Part shown: positions 16,986 through 26,744 of the stretch, one piece after another
Numbering within the stretch: position 1 is the first letter of the stretch
How the letters are laid out: each line of letters opens with the position of its first letter
Assembly (NCBI RefSeq): GCF_019397265.1
Contig: NZ_CP068985.1
Coordinates: 5,746,501 to 5,810,500 of the forward strand
Source: Nonomuraea coxensis DSM 45129
GTDB lineage: Bacteria; Actinomycetota; Actinomycetes; Streptosporangiales; Streptosporangiaceae
Reading direction: 5' to 3'
DNA: 64,000 nt
The notes under the pieces: model-generated
The model's input: only the letters and a program-made list of their open reading frames with translations
Told to the model about the DNA's origin: nothing
The model's database searches: none
Program-made: the position numbers and the translations under genes

Positions 16986-18577
16986 TGGAGGTGCACTACC
17001 GCGAGGAGGGGGTGGCCGCCGCCGCCTCCTCCGTCGCGGGGCGCCTCGTCGCCGACGGCGTGCCGGCCAGGCTCGCCGCCGGCGACCCCACGCTGTGGGA
17101 CGAGGACGCCGAGGGGGAGACGGAGGGCGGGCGGCCCTTCCGCGTCCCCCGCGACCTGCTCGCCGAGCTGGACGCGGTGGCGGCGCGGCTGCGCGCCGCC
17201 GTCGAGCCCGGCGAGGAGGGGCCGCACGTGGTGCTGCTCGCCACGGGCGGCGCCGCGGCGGCCGCCGAGGCGATCTGCGACACCGCCGACGTGCCGCTCA
17301 CCGTGCTCGACACCGCCGACCCCGGCCAGGTGCGCCGGGCGCTGGCCGACCGCCCGGAGTCCACGGTGGTGGTCGCCGCCTCCGGCACCGCCGAGGGCGA
17401 CGCCTGCCTGCGCCTGTACGAGGAGCTGTTCGAGCGGGCGGGCCTCGCGCCCGCCGGGCGCGTGGTGGTCGTCGCCGGCCCGGGCACGCCGCCGGCGGAG
17501 CACGCCCGCGAGCGCGGCTACGCCGTCGTGCCGGCCGGGGACGGCGGCGCGCTGTCGGCCGCCACGCTGCTGCCCGCCGCGCTGGCGGGAGCCGACGTGG
17601 CCCGGCTGCTCGACGACGCCGAGGACGTGCTCCCCCTGCTGTCGCGCGACGACGGCAACCCGGGCCTCGCCCTCGGCGCGGCCCTCGGCGGCGCGGCGCT
17701 CGCCGGGCGCGGCAAGCTGCTGCTGGAGGACCGGCTCTCGCCCATCGCCGGGCTCCCCGACTGGGTGGAGGCGCTCGTCACGGCGTCCACCGGCAAGCAG
17801 GGCCGCGGCATCCTGCCGGTCGTCGGCGCCGACCCGCTGCCCGCCGCGGACGAGCTGGTCGTCGGTCTCGACACCGACCTCGGCGACGTCCGCGTGGACG
17901 GGCGGCTCGGCGCGCAGTTCCTGGTCTGGGAGTACGCCACCGCCCTGGCCGCGCTGCTGCTGGGCGTGGACCCCGACGACCGTCCCGACGCCGCGGAGCC
18001 CGAACGCGCCGCCGCCGCCCTGCTGAGCCTGCCCGACCTGCCCACCGGCGCGCCCGCGCTGATCGACGGCCCGGTCGAGGTGTACGGCGCGGTCGGCGCC
18101 AAGGACCTTCCCGGCGTGTTCATCGAGCTGCTGCGCGCCGTCCCCGCCGACGGCTACCTGGCGGTGACGGCCTACCTCGACCGGCTGGCGGCCTTCGACG
18201 CGCCGGTGCCCGAGGGCGCCGACTTCGAGCAGATGACCGACGCCTGGATGATGGCCGACCCGGCCACGCTGCGGGCGCTGCTGGCGCTGCGGACCAGCCG
18301 CCCGGTGACCTTCGGGTGGGGGCCGCGCTACCTGCGCGGGCCGGGGCAGTACCACAAGGGCGGCCCCCAGAACGGGGTGTTCCTGCAGATCACGGGGGCG
18401 GTGGCCGAGGACGTCGCGGTTCCCGGCCGGTCGTTCACCCTGGGCCGCCTCCAGCTCGCCCAGGCCCTCGCCGACCTGGAGGCGCTGGAGACGCGGGGTC
18501 GGCCCGCCGTACGCCTGCATTTGACCGACCGCGCGGCGGGAGTCGCGCACCTGCTCGCAGCCGCACAGGAGGTTTGA
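16985..18577 (+). CDS. pgi: Glucose-6-phosphate isomerase-family protein, divergent
   Basis: A 530-residue protein with two sugar-isomerase (SIS) domains, at the place of pgi in the actinobacterial pentose-phosphate operon. It should interconvert glucose 6-phosphate and fructose 6-phosphate. Recognisable blocks include DWVEALVTASTGKQGRGILPV (near residue 258) and an FGWGPRYLRGPGQYHKGGP segment near 440. Two blocks depart from the usual actinobacterial form: ESTGK is ASTGK, and the NPFDQP...E.AK block reads DPDDRPDAAEPE (near 328), losing the usual lysine. Activity may therefore be altered, and another pgi may exist elsewhere. Start is the ATG overlapping the tal stop. Confidence 0.82.
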   Translation: MEVHYREEGVAAAASSVAGRLVADGVPARLAAGDPTLWDEDAEGETEGGRPFRVPRDLLAELDAVAARLRAAVEPGEEGPHVVLLATGGAAAAAEAICDTADVPLTVLDTADPGQVRRALADRPESTVVVAASGTAEGDACLRLYEELFERAGLAPAGRVVVVAGPGTPPAEHARERGYAVVPAGDGGALSAATLLPAALAGADVARLLDDAEDVLPLLSRDDGNPGLALGAALGGAALAGRGKLLLEDRLSPIAGLPDWVEALVTASTGKQGRGILPVVGADPLPAADELVVGLDTDLGDVRVDGRLGAQFLVWEYATALAALLLGVDPDDRPDAAEPERAAAALLSLPDLPTGAPALIDGPVEVYGAVGAKDLPGVFIELLRAVPADGYLAVTAYLDRLAAFDAPVPEGADFEQMTDAWMMADPATLRALLALRTSRPVTFGWGPRYLRGPGQYHKGGPQNGVFLQITGAVAEDVAVPGRSFTLGRLQLAQALADLEALETRGRPAVRLHLTDRAAGVAHLLAAAQEV

Positions 18578-18578
18578 G

Positions 18579-20180
<1,602 letters not shown>

Positions 20181-21095
20181 ATGACGACGTTCATGCTGTC
20201 GGACACGACGGCGGGCAAGATCTCCGCGCAGTTCACACATCTGCGCCACCAGATGGGCGCACCGGCCATCGGCATGGTGCTCACGCTGGTGGTGGTCTGC
20301 GAGGAGCGGCACCAGTACGACGCGCTGCGCGCCGCCACCGAGGCGGCCCGCGAGCACCCCTCGCGCATCATCGTGCTCATCACCCGCGAGCCCGACGAGG
20401 CCATCAGGCTCGACGCCGAGCTGCGCATCGGCGAGAACACCCCGGGCGAGGTCGTCGTGCTGCGCCTGTACGGCGAGCTGACCCGGCACGCCGACTCGGT
20501 GGTCAGCCCGCTGCTGCTGCCGGACACGCCGGTGGTGGTGTGGTGGCCGGGCGTGGCGCCCGAGGTCCCCTCCAAGGACCCGATCGGCGCGCTGGCGCAG
20601 CGCCGCATCACCGACGCCAAAGGCTTCGACGGCGGCGGCGTGCAGTCGCTGGTGACCCGGGCCAAGGGCTACGCCCCCGGTGACACCGACCTGTCGTGGG
20701 CGCGGCTGACGCCGTGGCGGAGCCTGCTCGCGGCCGCGTTCGACCAGCCGGTGGGACGGGTGCGCAAGGGCGTCGTGGAGGGCGCGGCCGGGCATCCGAG
20801 CGCGCCGCTGCTGGCCGCGTGGCTGTCGGAGCGGCTGGGCGCGACGATGAAGGTGGCCGAGTCCGACGGGCCGGGGCTGACCGCGGTGCGGCTGCAGACC
20901 GGCGACGGCGAGCTGGCCGTGGTGCGCAACGACGCCCGGCTGGCCACGCTCTCGCGTCCCGGCCAGCCCGACAGGAACGTGGCCCTCGCCAGGCGCACCA
21001 CCTCGGAGCTGATGTCCGAGGAGCTGCGCAGGCTGGACAGCGACGAGATCTACGAGGCCGCGGTCAAGCGGTTCGCACGGACGTACAAGGGATGA
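20181..21095 (+). CDS. opcA: Glucose-6-phosphate dehydrogenase assembly protein OpcA
   Basis: A 304-residue cytoplasmic protein found in actinobacteria and cyanobacteria directly after zwf. It is needed for activity and oligomer assembly of the dehydrogenase; it is not itself an enzyme of the pathway. Typical blocks include VVVWWPG near residue 115, DLSWARLTPWR near 171 and a basic C-terminus. Its ATG follows the zwf stop without a gap, and its own stop overlaps pgl by 4 bp. Confidence 0.95.
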   Translation: MTTFMLSDTTAGKISAQFTHLRHQMGAPAIGMVLTLVVVCEERHQYDALRAATEAAREHPSRIIVLITREPDEAIRLDAELRIGENTPGEVVVLRLYGELTRHADSVVSPLLLPDTPVVVWWPGVAPEVPSKDPIGALAQRRITDAKGFDGGGVQSLVTRAKGYAPGDTDLSWARLTPWRSLLAAAFDQPVGRVRKGVVEGAAGHPSAPLLAAWLSERLGATMKVAESDGPGLTAVRLQTGDGELAVVRNDARLATLSRPGQPDRNVALARRTTSELMSEELRRLDSDEIYEAAVKRFARTYKG

Positions 21096-21901
21096 CACGA
21101 GAAACCGTGACTGCGAAACAGGCGTCCGTGGGCGCCCCCGGCATCGTCGTCCACCGCAACGCCGACGTCCTGGCGAAGGCGGTGGCGGCCCGGATCATCA
21201 CCCGCCTGGTCGACGCGCAGTCGGCCAAGGGCTCGGCCTCGCTGGTGCTCACCGGCGGCACGGTCGGCATCGCCACGCTGGCCGCGATCGCCGCCACCCC
21301 GGCCCGTGACGCGGTCGACTGGCGGCGGCTGGACATCTGGTGGGGCGACGAGCGCTTCCTGCCGGCGGGCGACAAGGAGCGCAACGAGACCGGCGCCCGC
21401 GACGCCCTGCTCGACCACGTGGACGTGGACCCCGGGCGGGTGCACGTGATGCGCGGCCCCGACTCCGGCATGACGGCCGAGGAGTCGGCCGAGTCCTACG
21501 CCGCCGAGCTGCGTGCCGCCGCCCGGCCCGAGGACCACGGGCCGGTGCCCGGGTTCGACGTGATGCTGCTCGGCATGGGCCCCGACGCGCACGTGGCGTC
21601 GCTGTTCCCCGGCATGCCCGCCCTGTACGACACCCGCCCCGTGGTGGCGGTGCACGGCTCGCCCAAGCCGCCGCCCACCCGGATCTCGCTGACGCTGCCG
21701 GCCATCCGGGCGGCCCGCGAGGTGTGGGTGGTCGCGGCCGGCGCGGAGAAGGCCGGGGCGGTCCACCTGGCCCTGTCGGCGTCCGGGCCCGTCCAGGTGC
21801 CCGCGGCCGGGGCGCGCGGGCGGCAGCGGACGTTGTTCCTGCTCGACCGGGCGGCGGCCGGGAAGATCCCGCCGGAGCTGGGCCGCCTGGCCTCTCCCTG
21901 A
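21092..21901 (+). CDS. pgl: 6-phosphogluconolactonase
   Basis: A 269-residue protein of the glucosamine-6-phosphate isomerase/6-phosphogluconolactonase family. It hydrolyses 6-phosphogluconolactone, following Zwf. Motifs include LTGGTVGIATL (phosphate loop), WWGDERFLPAGDKERN near residue 83 and LLGMGPDAHVASLFPG near 160, the last carrying the conserved histidine. The ATG overlaps the opcA stop. It ends the operon, 7 bp from the convergent deaminase gene. Confidence 0.95.
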   Translation: MTRETVTAKQASVGAPGIVVHRNADVLAKAVAARIITRLVDAQSAKGSASLVLTGGTVGIATLAAIAATPARDAVDWRRLDIWWGDERFLPAGDKERNETGARDALLDHVDVDPGRVHVMRGPDSGMTAEESAESYAAELRAAARPEDHGPVPGFDVMLLGMGPDAHVASLFPGMPALYDTRPVVAVHGSPKPPPTRISLTLPAIRAAREVWVVAAGAEKAGAVHLALSASGPVQVPAAGARGRQRTLFLLDRAAAGKIPPELGRLASP

Positions 21902-21908
21902 CGGACGC

Positions 21909-22976
21909 TCAGCCGGCCCCGCCCTCCGCGGCGCCGGTCAGCTCGTCGATCTCGGCGAGAAGGGCCCGCTTGCGCTCCTCCTTCAGGTACGACGCCCGCA
22001 CCCCGTTCGCGGCCAGCTCCGCCAGCCCGGCCCGGCCGAGGCCGAACACCCGGGCGGCGACCCGGTACTCCTCGGCCAGGGTGGTCGCGAACATCGGCGG
22101 GTCGTCGCTGTTCAGCGTGACGTACAGGCCCTCCTCCAGCATCCGGGGCAGCGGGTGGTCCTCGATGCGGGCGATCTGCCCGGTGCGGAGGTTGGAGGTG
22201 GGGCAGACGTCCAGCGGGAGCCGGGTCTCGCGCAGGTGCGCGACCAGGCGGGGGTCGGCGAGGCAGGTGATGCCGTGGCCGATCCGCTCGGCGCCGTAGC
22301 CCTCGATGACCTCCCAGATCGTCTCAGGACCGGTCATCTCGCCGCCGTGCGGGACGCTGTGCAGCCCGGCGGCGCGGGCGGCGGCGAACGCGGCGCGGTA
22401 GGCGTCGCGGTGTTTCGCGCGTTCCTGCTCGATGCCGGCGATGCCGAAACCTACCAAGGCGGCGGGAGGTTCCGTGAGGGCGTGGTCGAGGGTGACCCTC
22501 GCGGCTTCCTCGCCGTACTCGCCGGGGATGTCGAAGATGTAGGCGATCTCCACGCCGTGCTCGGCGGCGGCGCGGCGGGCGGCGAGGTCCAGGGCCTCGG
22601 TGACTGCGCGCTTCGGGAGGCCGACGACGTGGTGGGCGTACGGGGTGACCTGCAGCTCCGCGTACCGGGCGCCTTGGGGGGCGAGGTCGCGGGCCAGCCC
22701 GACGACGAGCGTGGCGACGTCCTCGGGCTCGCTGACGAGCCGGTTGACCGCCGCGTAGACGCGGGCGAAGTGCGGGAAGTCGCGGAACGTGTAGAAGCGG
22801 CGCAGCTCCTCCTCGTCGCGCGGGACCTCGGTGGCGCCAGGATGGCGGCGGGCCAGCTCCAGGACGGTGGGGACCGAGGCGGAGCCGACCAGGTGGACGT
22901 GCAGCTCGACCTTGGGGAGCGCGGCGATGAAGGCGTCGAGCGCCGGGTCGGGGGCGGTGGCGGTCGTGGAGGTCAT
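21909..22976 (-). CDS. Adenosine deaminase-family metal-dependent hydrolase
   Basis: A 355-residue TIM-barrel amidohydrolase. Zinc ligands are visible: ELHVHLVGS near residue 21, HGGEMTGP near 197, HGITCLADP near 221 and the aspartate pair in NSDDPPMF near 277. It would deaminate adenosine, or aminodeoxyfutalosine in the alternative menaquinone pathway; several actinomycete proteins of this subgroup with a short active-site loop serve the latter. No menaquinone gene lies nearby, so the substrate is left open. The ATG at 22976 puts the barrel at the usual distance; the open frame continues upstream without family similarity. Confidence 0.85.
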   Translation of the reverse strand: MTSTTATAPDPALDAFIAALPKVELHVHLVGSASVPTVLELARRHPGATEVPRDEEELRRFYTFRDFPHFARVYAAVNRLVSEPEDVATLVVGLARDLAPQGARYAELQVTPYAHHVVGLPKRAVTEALDLAARRAAAEHGVEIAYIFDIPGEYGEEAARVTLDHALTEPPAALVGFGIAGIEQERAKHRDAYRAAFAAARAAGLHSVPHGGEMTGPETIWEVIEGYGAERIGHGITCLADPRLVAHLRETRLPLDVCPTSNLRTGQIARIEDHPLPRMLEEGLYVTLNSDDPPMFATTLAEEYRVAARVFGLGRAGLAELAANGVRASYLKEERKRALLAEIDELTGAAEGGAG

Positions 22977-23074
22977 GGCGACGACATTAAGGGCCGCGAT
23001 CCCCGTTCCGGTAGCGAACCCGGCCCAAACTGACACAGATGTGTGAGGTTCCGTGCGGGGAGTATGGTGAGGGC

Positions 23075-23818
23075 GTGGTGAACGCCGAGATGTACGATCG
23101 CGGGTTCGCCCGGCTGACCCGGCACACCGTCGCGCCCCTGCTGGCCCGCTCCCATGGCGCGCGGCGGCTGCTCGACGTCGGCTGCGGCAGCGGGGTGGTC
23201 ACGGAGGCGGCGCTCGCCCTGGGGGCCGAGGTGACCGCCGTCGACGCCGACCCGGCCATGGCCGAGCTGACCGCGCGGCGCTTCCCCGGGGCGGCGGTCC
23301 TGCGGGCCGCGCTGCCCGGCCTGCCGTTCGGCGACGGGGCGTTCGACGCCGTCGCGGGGAACTTCCTCATCAACCACGTGCCCGACACCGCCGCGTCGCT
23401 GCGCGAGCTGCGCCGCGTGCTGCGGCCCGGCGGGACTCTCGCCCTGAGCTGGTGGAAGGCCGGGGAGATGACCGCCACCGCCGTCCTCTCCGACGCCATG
23501 GACGCGGCGGGCCTGGCCCCCGCGGCGCCGCCCCGGCCCTTCGCCGCCGACGCCGACCCCGAGCGGTTCGCGGCGCTGCTGGCCGCCGCCGGGTTCGCGG
23601 GCGCGGAGGTGGAGAGCGTGCGATGGCGGCACCGCGTGGACCTCGACACCTGGTGGACGGACGTCGTGGGCGCCGGCGGGGTCAGGTTCGGCACCATCGC
23701 ACGGCAGCCGCCGGCGGTGACCGGCCGGGTCCGGGCCCACTACGAGCGGCTGGCGGCGCCGTACGCCCGCGACGGCTTCCCCGTCTGCGCCCACATAGCC
23801 CACGCCCACCACCCCTGA
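23075..23818 (+). CDS. Class I SAM-dependent methyltransferase
   Basis: About 247 residues. The SAM-binding glycine motif LLDVGCGSGVVTEAAL is near residue 29, followed by acidic VDADPAM, a motif II AGNFLINHV and motif III VLRPGGTLALSWW. This is the UbiE/Methyltransf_11 group that acts on small molecules, quinones or lipids. Start is uncertain: GTG at 23075 or 23078 after GGTGAGG is preferred to an ATG at 23039. It is divergent from the deaminase gene. Substrate unknown. Confidence 0.85.
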   Translation: MVNAEMYDRGFARLTRHTVAPLLARSHGARRLLDVGCGSGVVTEAALALGAEVTAVDADPAMAELTARRFPGAAVLRAALPGLPFGDGAFDAVAGNFLINHVPDTAASLRELRRVLRPGGTLALSWWKAGEMTATAVLSDAMDAAGLAPAAPPRPFAADADPERFAALLAAAGFAGAEVESVRWRHRVDLDTWWTDVVGAGGVRFGTIARQPPAVTGRVRAHYERLAAPYARDGFPVCAHIAHAHHP

Positions 23819-23890
23819 CCCGCCGACGCCTCACCCCTTCACCGCGACTCGCACCCCGGCCGGGGCGGCCTACACCTCCCCCGGCGTGGC

Positions 23891-24709
23891 TCACTGGTCC
23901 AGCCGCCGGCGGGCGTGGCGCTCCTCCCGCCGCGCGACCTCCAGCCGGTTCCCGCTGTCGTCCAGTCTGCGGCGCGCCTTGGCGAGTTTGCGCTCCAGCC
24001 GTTCGACCTTGGCCGCGCGGTCGTCGAAGTCCCGCTGGGCGGCTTCCAGGGCCTCCTGCCATTCCCGGTGCGCGGCCTCCGCCTCGGCCCGCTCCCTGGC
24101 CTTCCTGTCCTGCTCGGCCTGCCTGGCTTGCTGGGCCTGCCTAGCCTGCTCGGCCTGCTCGGGCGGCGCCTCCTCGCGGGGGCGGGGCGCGGCGGTCTTG
24201 GCCTCGCGGGCGGGCTTCTTCTTCCTGGCCGGCCGTCCGCGCGGCGCGGGCGCGGGCGCGAAGCCGCTGTAGGCGAGCGGCTGGGCGAGCCGGCCACGGC
24301 GCACCTGGTCGGCCGCGCCGGCGTCCACGACGGCGGCGTCCAGGGTCTGGTCCACCTCGGCGGCAGCAGCGGACGACAGCCCGCCCTCCTGCCTGACGAG
24401 CCGCCCGAGCCGGCCGGTGACCTCACCCCGTCGCCGGGTCAGCTCGGCGAGCGCGTCGGGGTCCTGCTCCTCCCAGGCGGCGCGCAGCCGCTCCCCCACC
24501 TCCAGAAGCTCGGCCACCTCGCCGGGATGCGCGCGGGCCGCCCGGTTGACCGCCGCCGCCGACACCGTGGGCTTGCGCAGCTTCGCTATCGCGCGGGCGA
24601 GCCCGGCGTCGCCCGCCTCCCTGGCCGCGCGGGCCTCGGCCGTACGCGCGGCGGTGAACTCCGGCGGCGGGAGGGCGTACAGGCGGTCCGCCACCTCGTC
24701 AAGATCCAC
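23891..24709 (-). CDS. Conserved hypothetical protein, coiled-coil
   Basis: About 272 residues, no enzyme motif recognised. The N-terminal 140 residues look helical and well conserved in style (DEVADRLYALPPPEFTAAR, then LRKPTVSAAAVNRAAR). A basic linker RPARKKKPA near residue 160 leads to an Ala/Gln/Glu/Arg-rich heptad region (about 185-272) likely to form a long coiled coil. Such proteins occur widely in actinomycetes without known function; a structural or nucleic-acid-associated role is conceivable but unsupported. A GTG at 24727 in frame would add six residues. It is divergent from the Clp N-domain gene. Confidence 0.75.
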   Translation of the reverse strand: MDLDEVADRLYALPPPEFTAARTAEARAAREAGDAGLARAIAKLRKPTVSAAAVNRAARAHPGEVAELLEVGERLRAAWEEQDPDALAELTRRRGEVTGRLGRLVRQEGGLSSAAAAEVDQTLDAAVVDAGAADQVRRGRLAQPLAYSGFAPAPAPRGRPARKKKPAREAKTAAPRPREEAPPEQAEQARQAQQARQAEQDRKARERAEAEAAHREWQEALEAAQRDFDDRAAKVERLERKLAKARRRLDDSGNRLEVARREERHARRRLDQ

Positions 24710-24784
24710 ACAGGACAAATACCCCACATGGCGGGTTTTCTAGCGCATAGTGGAGGCAGCCCCCCAGCCGAACGGAGGCCCCCG

Positions 24785-25393
24785 GTGTTCGAACGCTTCA
24801 CCGACCGAGCGCGCAGGGTCGTCGTCCTCGCTCAGGAGGAGGCGCGGATGATGAACCACGGCTACATCGGTACGGAACACATCCTGCTGGGTCTCATCGC
24901 CGAGGGCGAGGGGCTGGCCGCGCTGGTCCTGGAGGACAGCGGGGTGGAGCAGGGCCGCGTACGCGCGTTCGTCGAGCGCGAGACGGGACACGACGGCAAG
25001 CCGCCGAGCGGGCACATCCCGTTCACCCAGCGCGCCAAGAAGGTCCTGGAGCTGTCGCTGCGCGAGGCGCTGCAACTGCGCCACAACTACATCGGCACCG
25101 AGCACATCCTGCTCGGGCTGATCAGGGAGGGCGAGGGGCTGGCCGCCGAGGCGCTCGTGGACGCCGGCGCGGACCTGGCCGGGCTGCGCCAGCGCCTGCT
25201 CGACCGGGTCGGGCGGGGCTCCAGGGAGCGTCCGCCCGAGGTGCTCTTCGCGGGCGCCGGCTCCGTGAACGAGCGGCTCGCCCAGATCCAGGAGAGTCTG
25301 GAGCGCATCGAACGCCACCTCGGCATCCGCCCGCAGGCCGGCGCCGAGCGTGACGGGAGGATCGAGGGCGAGGAGGGCGAGGGCGTCGGCTGA
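24785..25393 (+). CDS. Stand-alone Clp N-domain protein
   Basis: A 202-residue protein made of two Clp_N repeats (residues about 1-75 and 80-150). These closely resemble the ClpC N-terminus (MFERFTDRARRVVVLAQEEA; YIGTEHILLGLI occurs twice). No AAA+ module follows. A linker and a short amphipathic coiled coil (SVNERLAQIQESLERIERHLG) end in an acidic tail. The N domain of ClpC binds adaptors and phosphoarginine-tagged substrates, so a free copy could act as adaptor, decoy or chaperone. GTG at 24785 has GGAGG upstream. Confidence 0.88.
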   Translation: MFERFTDRARRVVVLAQEEARMMNHGYIGTEHILLGLIAEGEGLAALVLEDSGVEQGRVRAFVERETGHDGKPPSGHIPFTQRAKKVLELSLREALQLRHNYIGTEHILLGLIREGEGLAAEALVDAGADLAGLRQRLLDRVGRGSRERPPEVLFAGAGSVNERLAQIQESLERIERHLGIRPQAGAERDGRIEGEEGEGVG

Positions 25394-25454
25394 CACCGGC
25401 CCATCGGCCCATCGGCCCCCGCCGTCGGGCTTCCTCCGCCGGCCCCGCCCTTAC

Positions 25455-25482
25455 CAGCCGCCCTCGGACAGCCGCCCTCAGA
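25455..25482. repeat. 14-bp tandem duplication across a stop codon
   Basis: CAGCCGCCCTCGGA and CAGCCGCCCTCAGA sit head to tail at 25455-25482. The second copy contains the stop codon of the minus-strand ACT-GNAT gene, so slippage here may have set the protein's C-terminus. Confidence 0.5.
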
Positions 25483-26500
25483 CAGCCGCCAGCGCGCCGA
25501 CCGGCAGCCGTGCCTCCACCACGCCGGGGTCCTCGGTGTAGCCGAGCGTGGCGCCCAGCGACACCAGCAGCCGGCGCATCCGCGCGTTGTCGGACAGCAT
25601 GGTCGCCCTGACCTCGGCGTACCCGAGGTCGCGGGCGGCGCGCACCAGCATCCGGGCCATGGCCACGCCCAGACCGCGCCCCTGCCAGCGGTCCTCGACG
25701 AGGAAGGCCATCTCGGCGATGCCGGGGTCCGGCGTGAACATCAGGTTGGCCATCGCCACCACCTGCCCGTCGTGCCCGGCGACCAGGGAGTGTCCGCGGT
25801 TCTTGTCGCACAGCCGGTCGAACATCTGGGGCGGCAGCGCGGGCATGGCGGTGAAGTAGCGGAACCTGCGCGATTCCGGCGAGCACCTGTCGTGCAGGTC
25901 GCGTACGGCCTCCCGGTAGATGGAGGTGAGCGGGCGCACCGTGACCTCGACGCCATCGGACAGCTTGACGCCGCGCTCGGCGCTCATCTGGTCGGCGGCG
26001 GGCTGGGCGAGCCGGGCGAGGGCGGCGGCCCTGGCGGCCTCGGTCAGCGTGAACGGGAGTTCGGCACGGCGCAGCCGGACCGCGCGCTTGGCGGCGACGG
26101 GCACGACGAGCCTCGTCGGGTCGGGGAGGTCACTCACGGCATCACCATAGATCCACCGGGCGTCGTCGGCGCGCAGCAGCTCGGCGAGCAGCTCGGGCAG
26201 CCGCCACGGCATCGTACGCAGCCGGGAGGCGAGCAGGAGCGCGCGGGTGGGCTCGTCGGTCAGCTCGTGGGCGGTGGCGGGGACCACCTGCACCTCGCGC
26301 CCGCCGGCCGCCTCCAGGGCCTCGCGCACGGCCTCCGGGCCGGCGGGGATGTCGGCGACGAACTCGTCGACGGTGCCGTCGGTGTCGGACTGGACGCTGA
26401 GCCCGAGAATGTTGCCGCCCCTCTCGGCCAGGGCCGACGCCAGAGAGGCCAGCCGGCCGGGCCGCTCGTCCACCGTGGTGCGGATGCGCAAGAATCCCAT
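25478..26500 (-). CDS. ACT domain-GNAT N-acetyltransferase fusion protein
   Basis: A 340-residue protein. Residues 1-70 form an ACT domain (GFLRIRTTVDERPGRLASLASAL) of the kind that binds amino acids. A middle segment of unknown fold (75-170) precedes a C-terminal GNAT domain (about 175-325) with the acetyl-CoA loop DRWQGRGLGVAMARMLV near residue 273. GNAT domains of this subgroup appear in protein-lysine acetyltransferases of actinobacteria, and fusion to an ACT sensor would make acetylation respond to an amino acid. Start: ATG at 26500, directly before the ACT strand; an upstream in-frame start lacks similarity. Confidence 0.87.
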   Translation of the reverse strand: MGFLRIRTTVDERPGRLASLASALAERGGNILGLSVQSDTDGTVDEFVADIPAGPEAVREALEAAGGREVQVVPATAHELTDEPTRALLLASRLRTMPWRLPELLAELLRADDARWIYGDAVSDLPDPTRLVVPVAAKRAVRLRRAELPFTLTEAARAAALARLAQPAADQMSAERGVKLSDGVEVTVRPLTSIYREAVRDLHDRCSPESRRFRYFTAMPALPPQMFDRLCDKNRGHSLVAGHDGQVVAMANLMFTPDPGIAEMAFLVEDRWQGRGLGVAMARMLVRAARDLGYAEVRATMLSDNARMRRLLVSLGATLGYTEDPGVVEARLPVGALAAV

Positions 26501-26689
26501 GCGCCGAGCATGCCCTGAAGGTGTTACACGTCCGCTAACGACGTGTTTCATCAGGAAATGAACCTATTTATCCCGATAAGGACCCCGGCGCACGGCCGTC
26601 TCGGCGGGACGAGCGGGCACGGGACACCTCATGCGCCCCACCGGCCTCGCGGCGCGCCTCCCGCACCTCTGACTCGTTGAGGATCCATC

Positions 26690-26700
26690 ACGAATTTCGT
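26690..26700. promoter_or_regulatory. Short palindrome upstream of the FAD oxidoreductase gene
   Basis: ACGAATTTCGT is a perfect 5+1+5 palindrome 44 bp before the ATG of the FAD oxidoreductase gene. A possible -10 element (TATAGC or GGATAC) lies between it and the start. No regulator gene is adjacent, so an operator role is only suggested by position and symmetry. Confidence 0.25.
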
Positions 26701-26744
26701 TGCGAGATGCGGCGCAGTGTCCGGATATAGCAGGATACGGGGGC

